In this document: positions 24,964 to 33,862 of the stretch, in pieces | How the letters are laid out: each line of letters begins with the position of its first letter | Numbering within the stretch: position 1 is the stretch's first letter | Translations under genes and position numbers: made by a program | NCBI GenBank assembly: GCA_934632155.1 | Contig: CAKTXZ010000002.1 | Span: 124,001 to 188,000, forward strand | Source of the DNA: an uncultured Clostridia bacterium | GTDB lineage: Bacteria; Bacillota; Clostridia; Christensenellales; Aristaeellaceae | DNA: 64,000 nucleotides | Direction: 5' to 3' | Notes under the pieces: model-generated | Databases searched by the model: none | What the model was told of the DNA's origin: nothing | What the model saw: only the letters and a program-made list of their open reading frames with translations

Positions 24964-26868
24964 TCAGGACAGCTCAAACATGCCGGTATAAAGCTGATAA
25001 TACTTTCCCTTCTGGGCGAGCAGCGATTCGTGGTCGCCGCGCTCGATGATTTCGCCATGCTCGAGCACCATGATGGCCTGCGAATTGCGCACGGTGGAGA
25101 GCCTGTGGGCGATGACGAACACAGTACGCCCCTTCATCAAGGCGTCCATGCCGCGCTCGATGAGCGCTTCGGTACGCGTATCGATGGAGGACGTCGCCTC
25201 GTCCAGAATCAGCACGGGCGGGTCGGCCACGGCGGCGCGGGCAATGGCGAGCAGCTGACGCTGACCCTGAGACAGGTTCGTGCCGTCGCCTGTGAGCATG
25301 GTGTCGTAGCCCTGGGGCAGATGGCGGATGAAGAAATCGGCGTTGGCAATCTGCGCGGCGCGCTCGATTTCCTCGTCCGTCGCGTCCAGCTTGCCGTAGC
25401 GGATGTTGTCGCGCACGGTTCCGGTAAACAGGTGCGTATCCTGCAGCACCATGCCCAGACTCCGGCGCAGGTCGTCCTTTTTGATTTTTTCGATGTTGAT
25501 GCCGTCGTAGCGGATTTTGCCGCCCTGAATATCGTAGAAACGGTTAATCAGGTTGGTAATGGTGGTTTTGCCTGCGCCGGTCGAGCCGACGAAGGCGATC
25601 TTCTGACCGGGCTTGGCGTACAGGGAAACGTGGTGCAGCACTGTCTTTTCGGGAACATAGCCGAAGCTCACGTCCTCAAACACTACGTCGCCCTTTAATT
25701 CGGTATAGGTGACGGTGCCGGCCTGATTGTGCGGATGCTTCCACGCCCACAGGCCGGTGCGCTCTGCGGTTTCGGTCAGGCTGCCGTCGGCATTGCGCTT
25801 GGCGTTGACCAGCGTAACGTAGCCCTCGTCCGCTTCGGGCTGTTCGTCCGTCAGCTCAAAGACGCGCTCCGCGCCGGCGAGCGCCTGCATGACGGTGTTG
25901 AACTGCTGCGCCAGATTGGAAATGGGCTGCGACAGCTGACGGATCAGGGGCAGGAAAGCGATCAGCGTGCCCACGTCGCTCAGGCCGTTGACAATCAGAA
26001 TCGCGCCCAGCAGCGTGATGACGACATAATAGCAATGGGAGAGGTTGTTCATGATGGGGCCGAGGATGCCGGCGAAGGTGTTCGCGCGCGTGCCGGCCAC
26101 GCGCACGGCCTCGTTATGCTGCTCAAAGGCCTCCTTGGCCTTTTCCTCATGGCAGAAGACCTGCACCACGCGCTGCCCCTCGATGGTCTCCTCAATATAC
26201 CCGTTGAGCGCGCCGACCGCCTTCTGCTGCGCCACGAAATTGCTTCCCGCCAGCTTGCCGATGTTCTTGGTCACAAGGCTCATCAGCGGCATGAGCACCA
26301 GCATGGCCAGCGTCAGCCAGCCGTTGAGGCGGAACATATAAAACAGCGAAAGCACAATGGAAAGCGAGGAGGAGAGGAACTGCAGGAAGGTCTGGGAGAA
26401 AAATTCACGTAGCGTATCGGTATCGTTGGTGTAGCGGCTCATGATCTCGCCGTGCGTATGCTGATCGAAATAGCGAATCGGCAGATCCTCCATATGATCG
26501 AACATATGCTTGCGCAGCTTGTTCAGCACGCCGGTGGAAACGAGCATCATCAGCCGGTTGCAGATAAAGGTCGCCGCCGCGCCGACCAGATACATGGCCG
26601 CCATCAGCGTAAGAAAGGCGGCGAAGGCAGACAGATCGGGCATAGCGCCCGTTTCAGTGAACGTGTTCCGGAGCGGGACGATGTAGTTGTTAATCACGTC
26701 CTTGAGCAGATACGAGCCCGTCGTGCTGGCGGCGGTGCTGATCATGATGCACAGCGCCGTGGCAATCAGCTTGACCTTATGCGGCGCGAGCTGCCCCATC
26801 AGGCGGCGCATCGTGCCCTTGGCGTCCTTGGGCTTTGCACCGGGCTTAAAGCCTCCACGCGGCGGCAT
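24964..26868 (-). CDS. ABC exporter half-transporter with competent ATP site
   Basis: A 634-residue fused permease-ATPase. Six membrane helices (about 33-330) precede an NBD (about 390-634) with Walker A GSTGAGKTT, signature NLSQGQRQ and Walker B LILDEATSS, including the catalytic Glu. It sits 1 base after its partner gene and almost certainly forms a heterodimer with it. An insertion of about 40 residues lies between the membrane and ATPase domains (DEGYVTLVNAKRNADGSLTE). Likely substrates are drugs, peptides or lipids. Expression is probably set by the MarR gene at the head of the operon. Confidence 0.93.
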   Translation of the reverse strand: MPPRGGFKPGAKPKDAKGTMRRLMGQLAPHKVKLIATALCIMISTAASTTGSYLLKDVINNYIVPLRNTFTETGAMPDLSAFAAFLTLMAAMYLVGAAATFICNRLMMLVSTGVLNKLRKHMFDHMEDLPIRYFDQHTHGEIMSRYTNDTDTLREFFSQTFLQFLSSSLSIVLSLFYMFRLNGWLTLAMLVLMPLMSLVTKNIGKLAGSNFVAQQKAVGALNGYIEETIEGQRVVQVFCHEEKAKEAFEQHNEAVRVAGTRANTFAGILGPIMNNLSHCYYVVITLLGAILIVNGLSDVGTLIAFLPLIRQLSQPISNLAQQFNTVMQALAGAERVFELTDEQPEADEGYVTLVNAKRNADGSLTETAERTGLWAWKHPHNQAGTVTYTELKGDVVFEDVSFGYVPEKTVLHHVSLYAKPGQKIAFVGSTGAGKTTITNLINRFYDIQGGKIRYDGINIEKIKKDDLRRSLGMVLQDTHLFTGTVRDNIRYGKLDATDEEIERAAQIANADFFIRHLPQGYDTMLTGDGTNLSQGQRQLLAIARAAVADPPVLILDEATSSIDTRTEALIERGMDALMKGRTVFVIAHRLSTVRNSQAIMVLEHGEIIERGDHESLLAQKGKYYQLYTGMFELS

Positions 26869-26869
26869 A

Positions 26870-28609
26870 TTACGCCACCCCCTTTTGCTGCGAGGTATAG
26901 ACCTCGCGATAGATTTCGCTGCGCGCCATCAATTCGTCATGGCTGCCTACATCGGCGATTTTGCCGTTATCCAGCACGACGATGCGGTCGGCGTCCATGA
27001 CGGAGGTGATGCGCTGGGCGATGATGATCTTCGTGGTTTCGGGCATGGCGGTGCGCAGCGCCTCGCGAATGCGCGCGTCCGTCGCGGTGTCCACGGCGCT
27101 GGTCGCGTCGTCAAAGATGATGATCTTGGGCTTCTTGAGCAGCGCGCGCGCAATGCACAGGCGCTGCTTCTGGCCGCCGGAAACGTTTACGCCGCCCTGA
27201 CCCAAATCCATATCGTAGCCGCCGGGCAGCGCGCGGACGAATTCATCCGCGGCCGAGGCCCGGCAGGCCGCCGCAATTTCCTCGTCCGTCGCGTTTTCGT
27301 CGCCCCAGCGCAGGTTATCCCGGATCGAGCCGGAGAAAAGCACGTTCTTTTGCAGCACCATGGCCACCTGATCGCGCAGGGCGTGGATGTCGTAGCTGCG
27401 CACATCCTTGCCGCCTACCTTCAGCGCGCCGTCCGTTACGTCGTACAGGCGCGGAATCAGCGATACCAGCGTCGTCTTGGCCGAGCCCGTGCCGCCGATA
27501 ACGCCGATCGTTTCGCCCGAGCGAATGCTCAGGCTGATATCGGAAAGCACGCAGTTGCTCCTGTCGCCGCTGTAGGAGAAATTTACGTGGTCGAACACGA
27601 TGCTGCCGTCGGCGACCGTTTCCGCGGCATGCGCCGGGCTGACGATTTCGGGCTGCTCATCCAGCACCTCGCAGATGCGGCTGATGGAGGCGCGCGCCAT
27701 CACGAAGGAAACAAACAGGAAGGAAAGCATCATCAGGCTCATCAGAATCTGCGTGATGTAGGTGATGAAGGAGGAAAGCGCGCCGATTTCCATCGTTCCA
27801 CCCACAATCTGCCTGCCGCCCAGCCACAAAATGGCCACCGTGCAGCCGTACATGAGCACCTGCATCAGCGGGCTGTTCCACAGAATTACCTTTTCAGCGG
27901 CGCGCTGTGCGGCGGTTACCTCGTCGGCCGAGGCGTTGAATTTTTCCTTTTCATGCTTTGCGCGCACGAACGCCTTGACCACGCGGATGGCGATCAGGTT
28001 CTCCTGCACCGAAGCGTTGAGCGCGTCGTACTTTTTCATCATGATCTGGAAGCGCGGAAACGCCAAGCTCATGATAACGACGATGCCCGCGATCAAAATC
28101 GGAATGGCGACGAGCAGCACGCTCATCAGCGACAGGTTCAGCCGCGAGGCCATGACCACCGCCATGACGCACATCACGGGGCTGCGCACGGCCATGCGCA
28201 CCAGCATCATCACCATGTTCTGCACCTGATTGACGTCCGTCGTCAGGCGGGTTACCAGCGAGGGCGTGGAGAATTTATCGATGTTCTTGAAGGAAAAATG
28301 CTGTATTTTTTCAAACACGGCGCGGCGCAGGTTTTTGGAAAAGCCCATGCCGCCCAAGGCGGACAGGCGGCTTCCGGCCATGCCGAAGGCCATGGAGATC
28401 AGCGACATGAGCACCATCAGCCCGCCGTAGAGCAGCACGCGCTGGATGGAGCCGGTTTCCTGACAGCCGGGGATGACGTCGTCGATCAGCGTGGCCGTCA
28501 GCAGCGGAATCAGCGTTTCCATCATCACCTCGCCGATCATGACGAGAGGACACAGCAGCAGATAAATTTTGTATTTGCCCGCATAGCGGAGCAGGCGCTT
28601 GAATTGCAC
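26870..28609 (-). CDS. ABC exporter half-transporter with degenerate ATP site
   Basis: A 579-residue fused permease-ATPase. Six membrane helices lie at about 15-310 and the NBD at about 340-579. Walker A reads GGTGSAKTT, with Ala where Gly is usual. Walker B is IIIFDDATSAVD, with Asp in place of the catalytic Glu, while the signature NVSGGQKQR is intact. This is the classic non-catalytic half of a heterodimeric exporter such as BmrC/D, LmrC/D or TM287/288. It lies 3 bases after the MarR gene and 1 base before the catalytic half. Confidence 0.92.
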   Translation of the reverse strand: MQFKRLLRYAGKYKIYLLLCPLVMIGEVMMETLIPLLTATLIDDVIPGCQETGSIQRVLLYGGLMVLMSLISMAFGMAGSRLSALGGMGFSKNLRRAVFEKIQHFSFKNIDKFSTPSLVTRLTTDVNQVQNMVMMLVRMAVRSPVMCVMAVVMASRLNLSLMSVLLVAIPILIAGIVVIMSLAFPRFQIMMKKYDALNASVQENLIAIRVVKAFVRAKHEKEKFNASADEVTAAQRAAEKVILWNSPLMQVLMYGCTVAILWLGGRQIVGGTMEIGALSSFITYITQILMSLMMLSFLFVSFVMARASISRICEVLDEQPEIVSPAHAAETVADGSIVFDHVNFSYSGDRSNCVLSDISLSIRSGETIGVIGGTGSAKTTLVSLIPRLYDVTDGALKVGGKDVRSYDIHALRDQVAMVLQKNVLFSGSIRDNLRWGDENATDEEIAAACRASAADEFVRALPGGYDMDLGQGGVNVSGGQKQRLCIARALLKKPKIIIFDDATSAVDTATDARIREALRTAMPETTKIIIAQRITSVMDADRIVVLDNGKIADVGSHDELMARSEIYREVYTSQQKGVA

Positions 28610-28612
28610 GGT

Positions 28613-29110
28613 TTATTCTTCCTCCTTTGAATCCGGCAGGGGGCCATGCGCGGCGCGATGCAGCCGGCAGATGGTCAGATGGCGGGTGCTTTCGTCCGCC
28701 AGATTGTCAAACATCCTGTCGCAGAGCGCCTTGAAGCCGGCAAGCTCCGCTTCGCTCAGCCCGGAAAACATGCGCGCGTCCAGCGTGTCGAAATCCGTCT
28801 GCGACGCAAGCCGGCGCTTTTCGCCCTCCGCCGTCAGGTACAGGCAGTTGCGCCGCGCGTCGGACGGATCGCCGCGCCGGCAGACCAGACCGCTCTTTTC
28901 CAGCCGCTTCAGGCTCGTCGCCGCGGAGGCAGGGGAGACGTCCAGCTCGCTTGCCGCGTCCTTTTGCGTGCAGCCGGGATGCTGCGCGATGTATTCCAGC
29001 AGCGGCGGCTGCCCCGGATGCAGCCCTCGCGCGCCGAGCATATTGCGGAAGCGAATCCTGCGCATCAGCTCCAGCCGATGCATCGCCCCGGTGATGGGAC
29101 GGTAATCCAT
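28613..29110 (-). CDS. MarR-family repressor of the exporter operon
   Basis: A 165-residue winged-helix regulator. Helices in LLEYIAQHPGCTQKDAASEL, the recognition helix SPASAATSLKRLEKSGLV and the wing RRGDPSDARRNCLYLTAEG match MarR. The start at 29110 is 7 bases after AAAGGAGGA, so an ATG six codons upstream is rejected. First gene of a three-gene operon with both exporter halves. By analogy it represses its own promoter until a drug or phenolic ligand binds. Confidence 0.92.
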   Translation of the reverse strand: MDYRPITGAMHRLELMRRIRFRNMLGARGLHPGQPPLLEYIAQHPGCTQKDAASELDVSPASAATSLKRLEKSGLVCRRGDPSDARRNCLYLTAEGEKRRLASQTDFDTLDARMFSGLSEAELAGFKALCDRMFDNLADESTRHLTICRLHRAAHGPLPDSKEEE

Positions 29111-29156
29111 GCAGGCTCCTCCTTTCAATCAGCCGATTAATTATCAAACGGTTAAC

Positions 29157-29185
29157 ATTATATGCAGAGACCGCCGTTCTGTCAA
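29157..29185 (-). promoter_or_regulatory. Consensus promoter of the MarR-exporter operon
   Basis: On the minus strand a perfect TTGACA (29180-29185) and a perfect TATAAT (29157-29162) are 17 bases apart. The AT-rich stretch 29134-29156 just downstream holds TTAA-centred repeats that could be the MarR operator. Confidence 0.85.
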
Positions 29186-29256
29186 TCCCTTTTTTCAGCG
29201 GCGCGTCCTGCGCCCTCTCGAGGCTTCGGGGAATACGCCGCGCCGAAGGCGAGCGT

Positions 29257-29293
29257 AAAAAGGAACCGCCCTTCGTTCCTGAAGCGCGGTTCC
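29257..29293 (-). terminator. Terminator of the polysaccharide deacetylase gene
   Basis: On the minus strand GGAACCGC pairs with GCGGTTCC and the stem is followed by CTTTTT, starting 10 bases after the stop codon. Confidence 0.7.
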
Positions 29294-29302
29294 CTTTCGG
29301 GA

Positions 29303-30643
29303 TTATTTGGCCGATTGCCGCGCGGCTTCCTCCTCGCAGCTGTAATAGAGCGTATCGGGTAAAAGCGGCACGCCGTAGTGGTCAAACAGCTCGTCGACCG
29401 TTACGCAAAGGTAGCCGCGGTTGGTCAGCTCCGGCAGGATCAATGCGGTGTACTGGGGAGAGCGGGGGTTCAGATCGTGCATCAGAACGACCGCGCCGTC
29501 CTCTGCGTGCTTGAGCACCGTTCCCGCGACGCCCGCGACATTTTTGCTATCCGCGTCGCCCGAAAGCACGCTCCACTGAATCAGCGGCAGGCCGCATTGG
29601 GCGTTGATATAGCGCTTGAATTGCCCGCCCGGCGCGCGCATGTAGGCGGGCGTTGTACCGATTACGGCGCTCAGCTCGCGGTTGAAGCGCGCCTGCCAGT
29701 CCAGCAGCTTTTGGTTCGTCAGCCCCTTGTAAACATGTTCGTAATTATGGCTTGCGACGGCGTAGCCCGCGTCGTGCTCGCGGCAAAGAATGTCGTGGTT
29801 ATTGCGAATGGTTGTGCCGACGATGAAAAAGGTCGCGCTCGCGCCGTGTGCGCGCAGCTGATCCATTACGCCGTTGCTGGTTCCGCGCGCGCCGCCGTCG
29901 TCATAGGTCAGCGCGATGAATTTGAACATGCTGTTGTCCGTGTTTTCCTGCGCCCGCTCCGTCATGAGGGGGCGAAGCTGCGAAAAATACAGGCTCACAT
30001 GCATCAGCGTGTTTTTCCCCGCATACAGCGCGTCCGCCCGGTAATGCAGCGTCAGCCGCGCGGGCGTGAGCGTGAAGGCCGCGCTTTCCAGCGCCTCGCG
30101 GCCGCACAGCCGCGCCAGCGCCGCAGGATCCGCCTCCGTGTCCGGAAAATAGGCGGAAAGCTGCGCCGCGACTGCGCCGGCCAGCATATTCCACGCTTCG
30201 CTGTCTGCGTCGAACAGATCGGTTAAAAGAATTTGCGCGCCGGTTTCCATATCGTATACCCGCGCGTCGAAGTCGACATAGGTTTGCTCGCGTTCGTAGG
30301 CCGTGCGCGCGATGGACAGAAAGCTCATCCACCGAAGCCCTACCCGCGATATCGTCGCGCCCACGTCCAGATAGGCGGGTATCTGCCCGACAGAGCCCTG
30401 CGGCATATGCTCTCTTCCGCGCGCCGCCAGTGCGTCGATGACGTCGCGAAGCGCGGCGTTGACCTGCGCGTTGGCTGTTTCGGGGTAAGTGCATTGCACG
30501 TAGACCTGACTGCGCACGTAATCCCGCTCCCCCGTTATCTGCGAAAAGCGCAGCAGCGCCGGCATGGCCTCCAGCCGTTCGGCGTGCGCGGGAAGCGCGA
30601 AAAGCATCATCAGCATTAAAACGACGGATACCTGCTTCTTCAT
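29303..30643 (-). CDS. Exported polysaccharide deacetylase (CE4/NodB fold)
   Basis: A 446-residue exported enzyme. The signal peptide VSVVLMLMMLFALPAHA is followed by an N-terminal domain of about 210 residues with no close match (possibly DUF3298-like: VYDMETGAQILLTDLFD) and a NodB domain (about 230-425). Motif 1 is LTYDDGG, the metal motif is SHNYEH, motif 3 is RAPGGQF and LMHDL supplies the late catalytic His. It probably removes acetyl groups from peptidoglycan or another wall glycan. The first acidic residues are in TYDDG where TFDDG is usual. The start at 30643 is preceded by GAGAGC, a weak ribosome site. Confidence 0.87.
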   Translation of the reverse strand: MKKQVSVVLMLMMLFALPAHAERLEAMPALLRFSQITGERDYVRSQVYVQCTYPETANAQVNAALRDVIDALAARGREHMPQGSVGQIPAYLDVGATISRVGLRWMSFLSIARTAYEREQTYVDFDARVYDMETGAQILLTDLFDADSEAWNMLAGAVAAQLSAYFPDTEADPAALARLCGREALESAAFTLTPARLTLHYRADALYAGKNTLMHVSLYFSQLRPLMTERAQENTDNSMFKFIALTYDDGGARGTSNGVMDQLRAHGASATFFIVGTTIRNNHDILCREHDAGYAVASHNYEHVYKGLTNQKLLDWQARFNRELSAVIGTTPAYMRAPGGQFKRYINAQCGLPLIQWSVLSGDADSKNVAGVAGTVLKHAEDGAVVLMHDLNPRSPQYTALILPELTNRGYLCVTVDELFDHYGVPLLPDTLYYSCEEEAARQSAK

Positions 30644-30837
30644 GGATTGCTCTCGCTTTCGATGATCATTCTTTCTTTTGATAAACGAAGGAGAAAACGA
30701 CGGAGAGCGGCGCGGTTTGGCGGCGCAGGTTGTCAAAAATGCGCTTTTGAGCGCGCCCGCTTTGCCGCTTTTTGCCTTGCCGGGCTGCGACGGACGGTCG
30801 ATTTCGCCTCGCCTGCTTCCCCCGGTTTTCGGAAGAG

Positions 30838-30912
30838 AGAAGAGGGAACCGACCCTTGACCTTTGTCAGGAACGGCTCCCCCGCCAAACGCTATTTTGTT
30901 TTCCGCAGCTCC
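30838..30912. repeat. Diverged copy of the 21.4 kb hairpin block
   Basis: Between the deacetylase start and the next gene end (30644-30925) there is no coding sequence. The segment 30838-30912 aligns with the reverse complement of 21457-21535, sharing GGAACCG, GAACG, TCCCCCGCCAA and a TTTTGTTTT-like end, roughly three quarters identical by eye. Relative to the minus-strand gene ending at 30926 it lies in the 3' region, as the first copy does after the ABC operon. Confidence 0.5.
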
Positions 30913-30925
30913 TGGATGACGGGCG

Positions 30926-31651
30926 TCAGCGGGTCGTGAGCGTATCGCGGATATGCGCCACGACGTTCATGTAGCTTTCATTATACCAGCCGGGGCAGGA
31001 GGCGTGCAGGGTGATGATACGGTTGCCGTCCAGCAGCGCCACCATGACGCGGCCGCGCACCACGGTTTTATCATCCATTTCCCCGCGGTAATTGGCGTAA
31101 TAGCCGTCCTTCTTGAGCAGCGTGCGGGACGCGAGCGTCGTTGTGGTCCACGAGGTGTAGTTGTATTGGCCGATCTCCTTGAGCATGCGCTGAACCTCGC
31201 TTTTAACGTCGTTCATGCCATAGCCGGCGGAGACGGACTGAATGCGGATGACGATGGTGGCGTTGATATTATCCAGCATGTTCGGATCGGTGAGCACGAT
31301 GGCGCTTACATCGCTTTGATCCACCAGCCAGCCGACGGGGGCCTCGAACGCAAGCCCCAGATTCTCGGCCGTTACCGCGCCGTAGGAAAAGGAAAGCGAG
31401 GGACGCGGCGTGGGCGTGGGCATGTCGATGGGGTCGAGCGGAATAGGCGTGGCGCCGGCGTAAACCGTATTGCCCCAATCATCGTACACGGTATCGGCCA
31501 GATAGCCGTTATCCTCTTCATCCATCGGGTTATAGCCGCCGTATTCGGGAATGGCGGTCGGCTCGACGCTCAACGGATCGCGCTGCGCCAATGCGCAGGC
31601 TGCCGTCAGCGCAAGCACCAGAGCCGCTAGCAGCGCGGAAATTCTTTTCAT
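30926..31651 (-). CDS. Exported protein of unknown function
   Basis: A 241-residue protein with a signal peptide (LLAALVLALTAACALA). A Pro/Thr-rich, acidic linker follows (about 25-88, TPIPLDPIDMPTPTPRP). The C-terminal alpha/beta domain (about 90-240) has EAPVGWLVDQSDVSAIVLTDP, a pattern typical of PsbP-like or DUF1795-like folds. The signal peptide contains Ala-Cys-Ala, so a lipoprotein cannot be excluded. It has its own promoter and ribosome site (AAGGAGG). Single gene, role unknown. Confidence 0.65.
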   Translation of the reverse strand: MKRISALLAALVLALTAACALAQRDPLSVEPTAIPEYGGYNPMDEEDNGYLADTVYDDWGNTVYAGATPIPLDPIDMPTPTPRPSLSFSYGAVTAENLGLAFEAPVGWLVDQSDVSAIVLTDPNMLDNINATIVIRIQSVSAGYGMNDVKSEVQRMLKEIGQYNYTSWTTTTLASRTLLKKDGYYANYRGEMDDKTVVRGRVMVALLDGNRIITLHASCPGWYNESYMNVVAHIRDTLTTR

Positions 31652-31724
31652 CGATAAAACCTCCTTGACCTCATCGCGGCCGCAGGGCGACGCGCGCGGA
31701 TAATTCTTTTTCAGGCTTTATCTG

Positions 31725-31753
31725 ATTGTAGCATCTTCGGCATGCAACGTCAA
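31725..31753 (-). promoter_or_regulatory. Promoter of the exported protein gene
   Basis: On the minus strand TTGACG (31748-31753) and TACAAT (31725-31730) are 17 bases apart. Confidence 0.7.
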
Positions 31754-31880
31754 GCCTTTTGCGCCTCGAAGCCTCGGCGGGAGATGTAAATTTCGCGCGT
31801 TTTACAGCGCGGCGCGCAGGCAAAGCGCTTGGCGCTCCGGCGAAGAGCGCTCTATTCGCCGCAGCATGGAAAAAAGAACA

Positions 31881-31930
31881 AAAAAACGCTTCGGCTCAGC
31901 GGCAGCCAAACTGTCCGCGGGCCGAAGCGT
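31881..31930 (-). terminator. Terminator of the DUF308 gene
   Basis: On the minus strand ACGCTTCGGC pairs perfectly with GCCGAAGCGT and is followed by a run of T residues. It lies about 85 bases past the stop codon. The rest of the 364-base gap (31652-32015) shows no gene. Confidence 0.75.
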
Positions 31931-32015
31931 CGCCTGCTCGCCCGAGCGCCCGCAACAGGCGAATGCGGGAAGCAATCGTCCTGCGCAGGGCGGCTGTCGG
32001 CGAAATGGCCGCGCT

Positions 32016-32585
32016 TTACGCGTTTCTTTTCCATTGGCCGATTTTTTTGCTGATAAGCAGGATGGAGAGCATGTCCGTCACGCCCTCATAGATCAGCGCC
32101 GCGCCGATGACGATGATGGCCACCTGAAGCGAGGCGAAGGGGTTTACCAGCAGCACCACGCCCGCCGCCAGCGTCAGCAGCGGCATCAGCACCAGCGCCC
32201 AGCTGTAGCAGCAGCCGTTGCGCTTGGAATCCACGGCGCGCTGTACGCCCGTAATGCCGCTGGCCAGCAGCACAATGCCAAAGAAGATGGGAATCAGGCT
32301 GATAACCGCTTCGGCGCGCAGAATCATGAACAGGCCGATGACCACGCAGAACAGCCCCAGCGTCAGGTCGCCCTGAAAGAAGACGGCATAGTCGCTGTCA
32401 TGCTGGAAATGGCGCAGGATACGGCTCACGCCAAAGAGAATCGACAGCCCGCCCAGCAAATAGCACACGGCCTTGGCCGTAATGCCCGGAAACAGCAGCA
32501 AAACCAACCCCAGCGCGACGGACAGAAACGCGGCAATCAGCCAGTTGCGGCGAACGTCTTTTAGCACGGAACGGAAATCATACAT
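32016..32585 (-). CDS. DUF308 (HdeD-like) membrane protein
   Basis: A 189-residue integral membrane protein with six hydrophobic helices arranged as three pairs, each ending in a Gly-rich turn (LLLFPGITAKAVCYLLGGLSIL, VIGLFMILRAEAVISLIPIFFGIVLLASG, VVLLVNPFASLQVAIIVIGAALIYEG). This is the DUF308 repeat of HdeD-type acid-stress proteins. Function in Clostridia is unknown. Its start lies about 36 bases from the palindrome and promoter of the divergent TetR gene, so TetR may control both. Confidence 0.83.
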   Translation of the reverse strand: MYDFRSVLKDVRRNWLIAAFLSVALGLVLLLFPGITAKAVCYLLGGLSILFGVSRILRHFQHDSDYAVFFQGDLTLGLFCVVIGLFMILRAEAVISLIPIFFGIVLLASGITGVQRAVDSKRNGCCYSWALVLMPLLTLAAGVVLLVNPFASLQVAIIVIGAALIYEGVTDMLSILLISKKIGQWKRNA

Positions 32586-32621
32586 GGCGCCCTACTCCCT
32601 TCGTCATCAAAACGTACAGAT

Positions 32622-32659
32622 TTGCGATAATTGACAGATGTCGCAATTCATAGTATACT
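32622..32659 (+). promoter_or_regulatory. TetR-bioY promoter with overlapping inverted repeat
   Basis: TTGACA (32631-32636) and TATACT (32654-32659) are 17 bases apart. TTGCGA (32622-32627) and TCGCAA (32641-32646) form an inverted repeat that straddles the -35 box, a good position for autorepression by the TetR protein. Confidence 0.75.
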
Positions 32660-32707
32660 CTATTTGCTGCCGGTTGGCAAGCGGTATCAGACGAAAAGAG
32701 GGGAAAA

Positions 32708-33295
32708 ATGGCGCGAAGTCAGGGAAACAGCCGGGATTTGCGGGTGCAGAAAACCTATAAGCTGCTCAAGGAGGCGTTCGTCAGGCTGCTTTCGCAGAAG
32801 CCCTTTGAGCGCATCACCGTGCAGGAAATCTGCGAGGAGGCGATGGTGCGGCGCACAACCTTCTACCAGCATTTTGAGGATAAGCATGATTTTCTGAACT
32901 GGTTCATCCGCGAAATGCAGCAGGAGTTTACGCAAAGCAGCGTTGGCTGCGTCGATTCCGCCAGCCTGCGCGAATATTACGCGCAGGTGATTCGCAATGT
33001 GCTCAGGTATCTGCGTGAGAATGAAAGGGTTGTGCGGCTGCTTTCCGATGCGGGCGTGCAGGGGCGGCTTTTGACCGACGCCTTCGCGCGCGCCTGCGTG
33101 CAGGATGTGACGGCGAAGCTGGGGCAGATTCCCGATATCGCCGAAAAGCTCGACGGCGTGCCCGCCGCCTTTCTGGCAGAGTTTTATGTCGGCGGCATTG
33201 TGTCCGCCGCGCGCTGGTGGTTTTCGCAGGGTAAATTCTGTTCGGAGGAGGATATGGCCCGCTATATTGCGTGGGCCATGGAGCGCGTTAAATGA
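32708..33295 (+). CDS. TetR-family regulator
   Basis: A 195-residue regulator. The N-terminal HTH (about 12-60) reads KTYKLLKEAFVRLLSQ, then ITVQEICEEAMVRRTTFYQHFEDK. The C-terminal helical ligand domain ends in FLAEFYVGGIVSAARWWFSQG, the pattern of the clostridial TetR_C_8 group. It overlaps bioY by 4 bases (ATGA), so the two are co-translated. It may sense biotin or another bioY-related signal, but TetR control of bioY is not a common arrangement and the ligand is inference only. Confidence 0.88.
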   Translation: MARSQGNSRDLRVQKTYKLLKEAFVRLLSQKPFERITVQEICEEAMVRRTTFYQHFEDKHDFLNWFIREMQQEFTQSSVGCVDSASLREYYAQVIRNVLRYLRENERVVRLLSDAGVQGRLLTDAFARACVQDVTAKLGQIPDIAEKLDGVPAAFLAEFYVGGIVSAARWWFSQGKFCSEEDMARYIAWAMERVK

Positions 33296-33819
33296 AAGGC
33301 AAGCATACGCGTCTGCTTACGCTGGTTTACTGCGCGCTGATTGCGGCGCTGCTGGGCGTATTCTCTCAATTGATGATTCCCATGACGCCCGTGCCCATCA
33401 ATCTGGCCACGCTGGCCGTGATGCTTGGCGCATTGCTGCTGGGCAAAAGCTACGGCACGCTGGCCGTGCTCTGCTATCTTTTGCTGGGCGCGGCGGGCGT
33501 GCCGGTGTTTTCCGGGCTGCGCGGCGGCGTTTCGGCGCTGCTGGGCCCGACGGGCGGCTATCTGGTGGGCTATTTGCCCTATGCGTTCCTTGCCGGCATG
33601 GGCGCGGCGCGTAAAAGCTTTGCGCAGCGCTGCCTTTTTTGTCTGCTGGGCACGATTGCCTGCTATACGCTGGGCACGGCTTGGTATGTTATTCAAAGCG
33701 GCAATAAGCTTGGCGTCAGCTTGGCCTACTGCGTGCTGCCGTTTTTACCGGGCGACGCGGTGAAGCTGCTGCTGGCCGCGTGGCTGTCGCCGCGTCTGCA
33801 AAAGGCTGTGAAGCGCTGA
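33292..33819 (+). CDS. bioY: BioY biotin transporter substrate-binding component
   Basis: S-component of an ECF transporter for biotin uptake. The 175-residue protein has six hydrophobic helices and the BioY motifs PMTPVPINLATLAVMLGALLLG (about 30-51), GAAGVPVFSGLRGGVSALLGPTGGYLVGY (about 67-95) and LPFLPGDAVKLLLAAWL near the end. No ECF ATPase genes or bio genes are adjacent; BioY can share a common ECF module encoded elsewhere. Start overlaps the TetR stop codon. Confidence 0.93.
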   Translation: MKGKHTRLLTLVYCALIAALLGVFSQLMIPMTPVPINLATLAVMLGALLLGKSYGTLAVLCYLLLGAAGVPVFSGLRGGVSALLGPTGGYLVGYLPYAFLAGMGAARKSFAQRCLFCLLGTIACYTLGTAWYVIQSGNKLGVSLAYCVLPFLPGDAVKLLLAAWLSPRLQKAVKR

Positions 33820-33862
33820 AAGCGCCGGGCGCTCGACGTAAATCGGCCATAATACAGCGAGA

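Noticed and set aside
25729..28630. Long plus-strand frames over the two exporter genes
   Set aside because: Shadows of the ABC genes, extremely His/Gln/Arg-rich, with no family signature.
33296..33819. Biotin riboswitch before bioY
   Set aside because: bioY overlaps the TetR gene and has no leader of its own.
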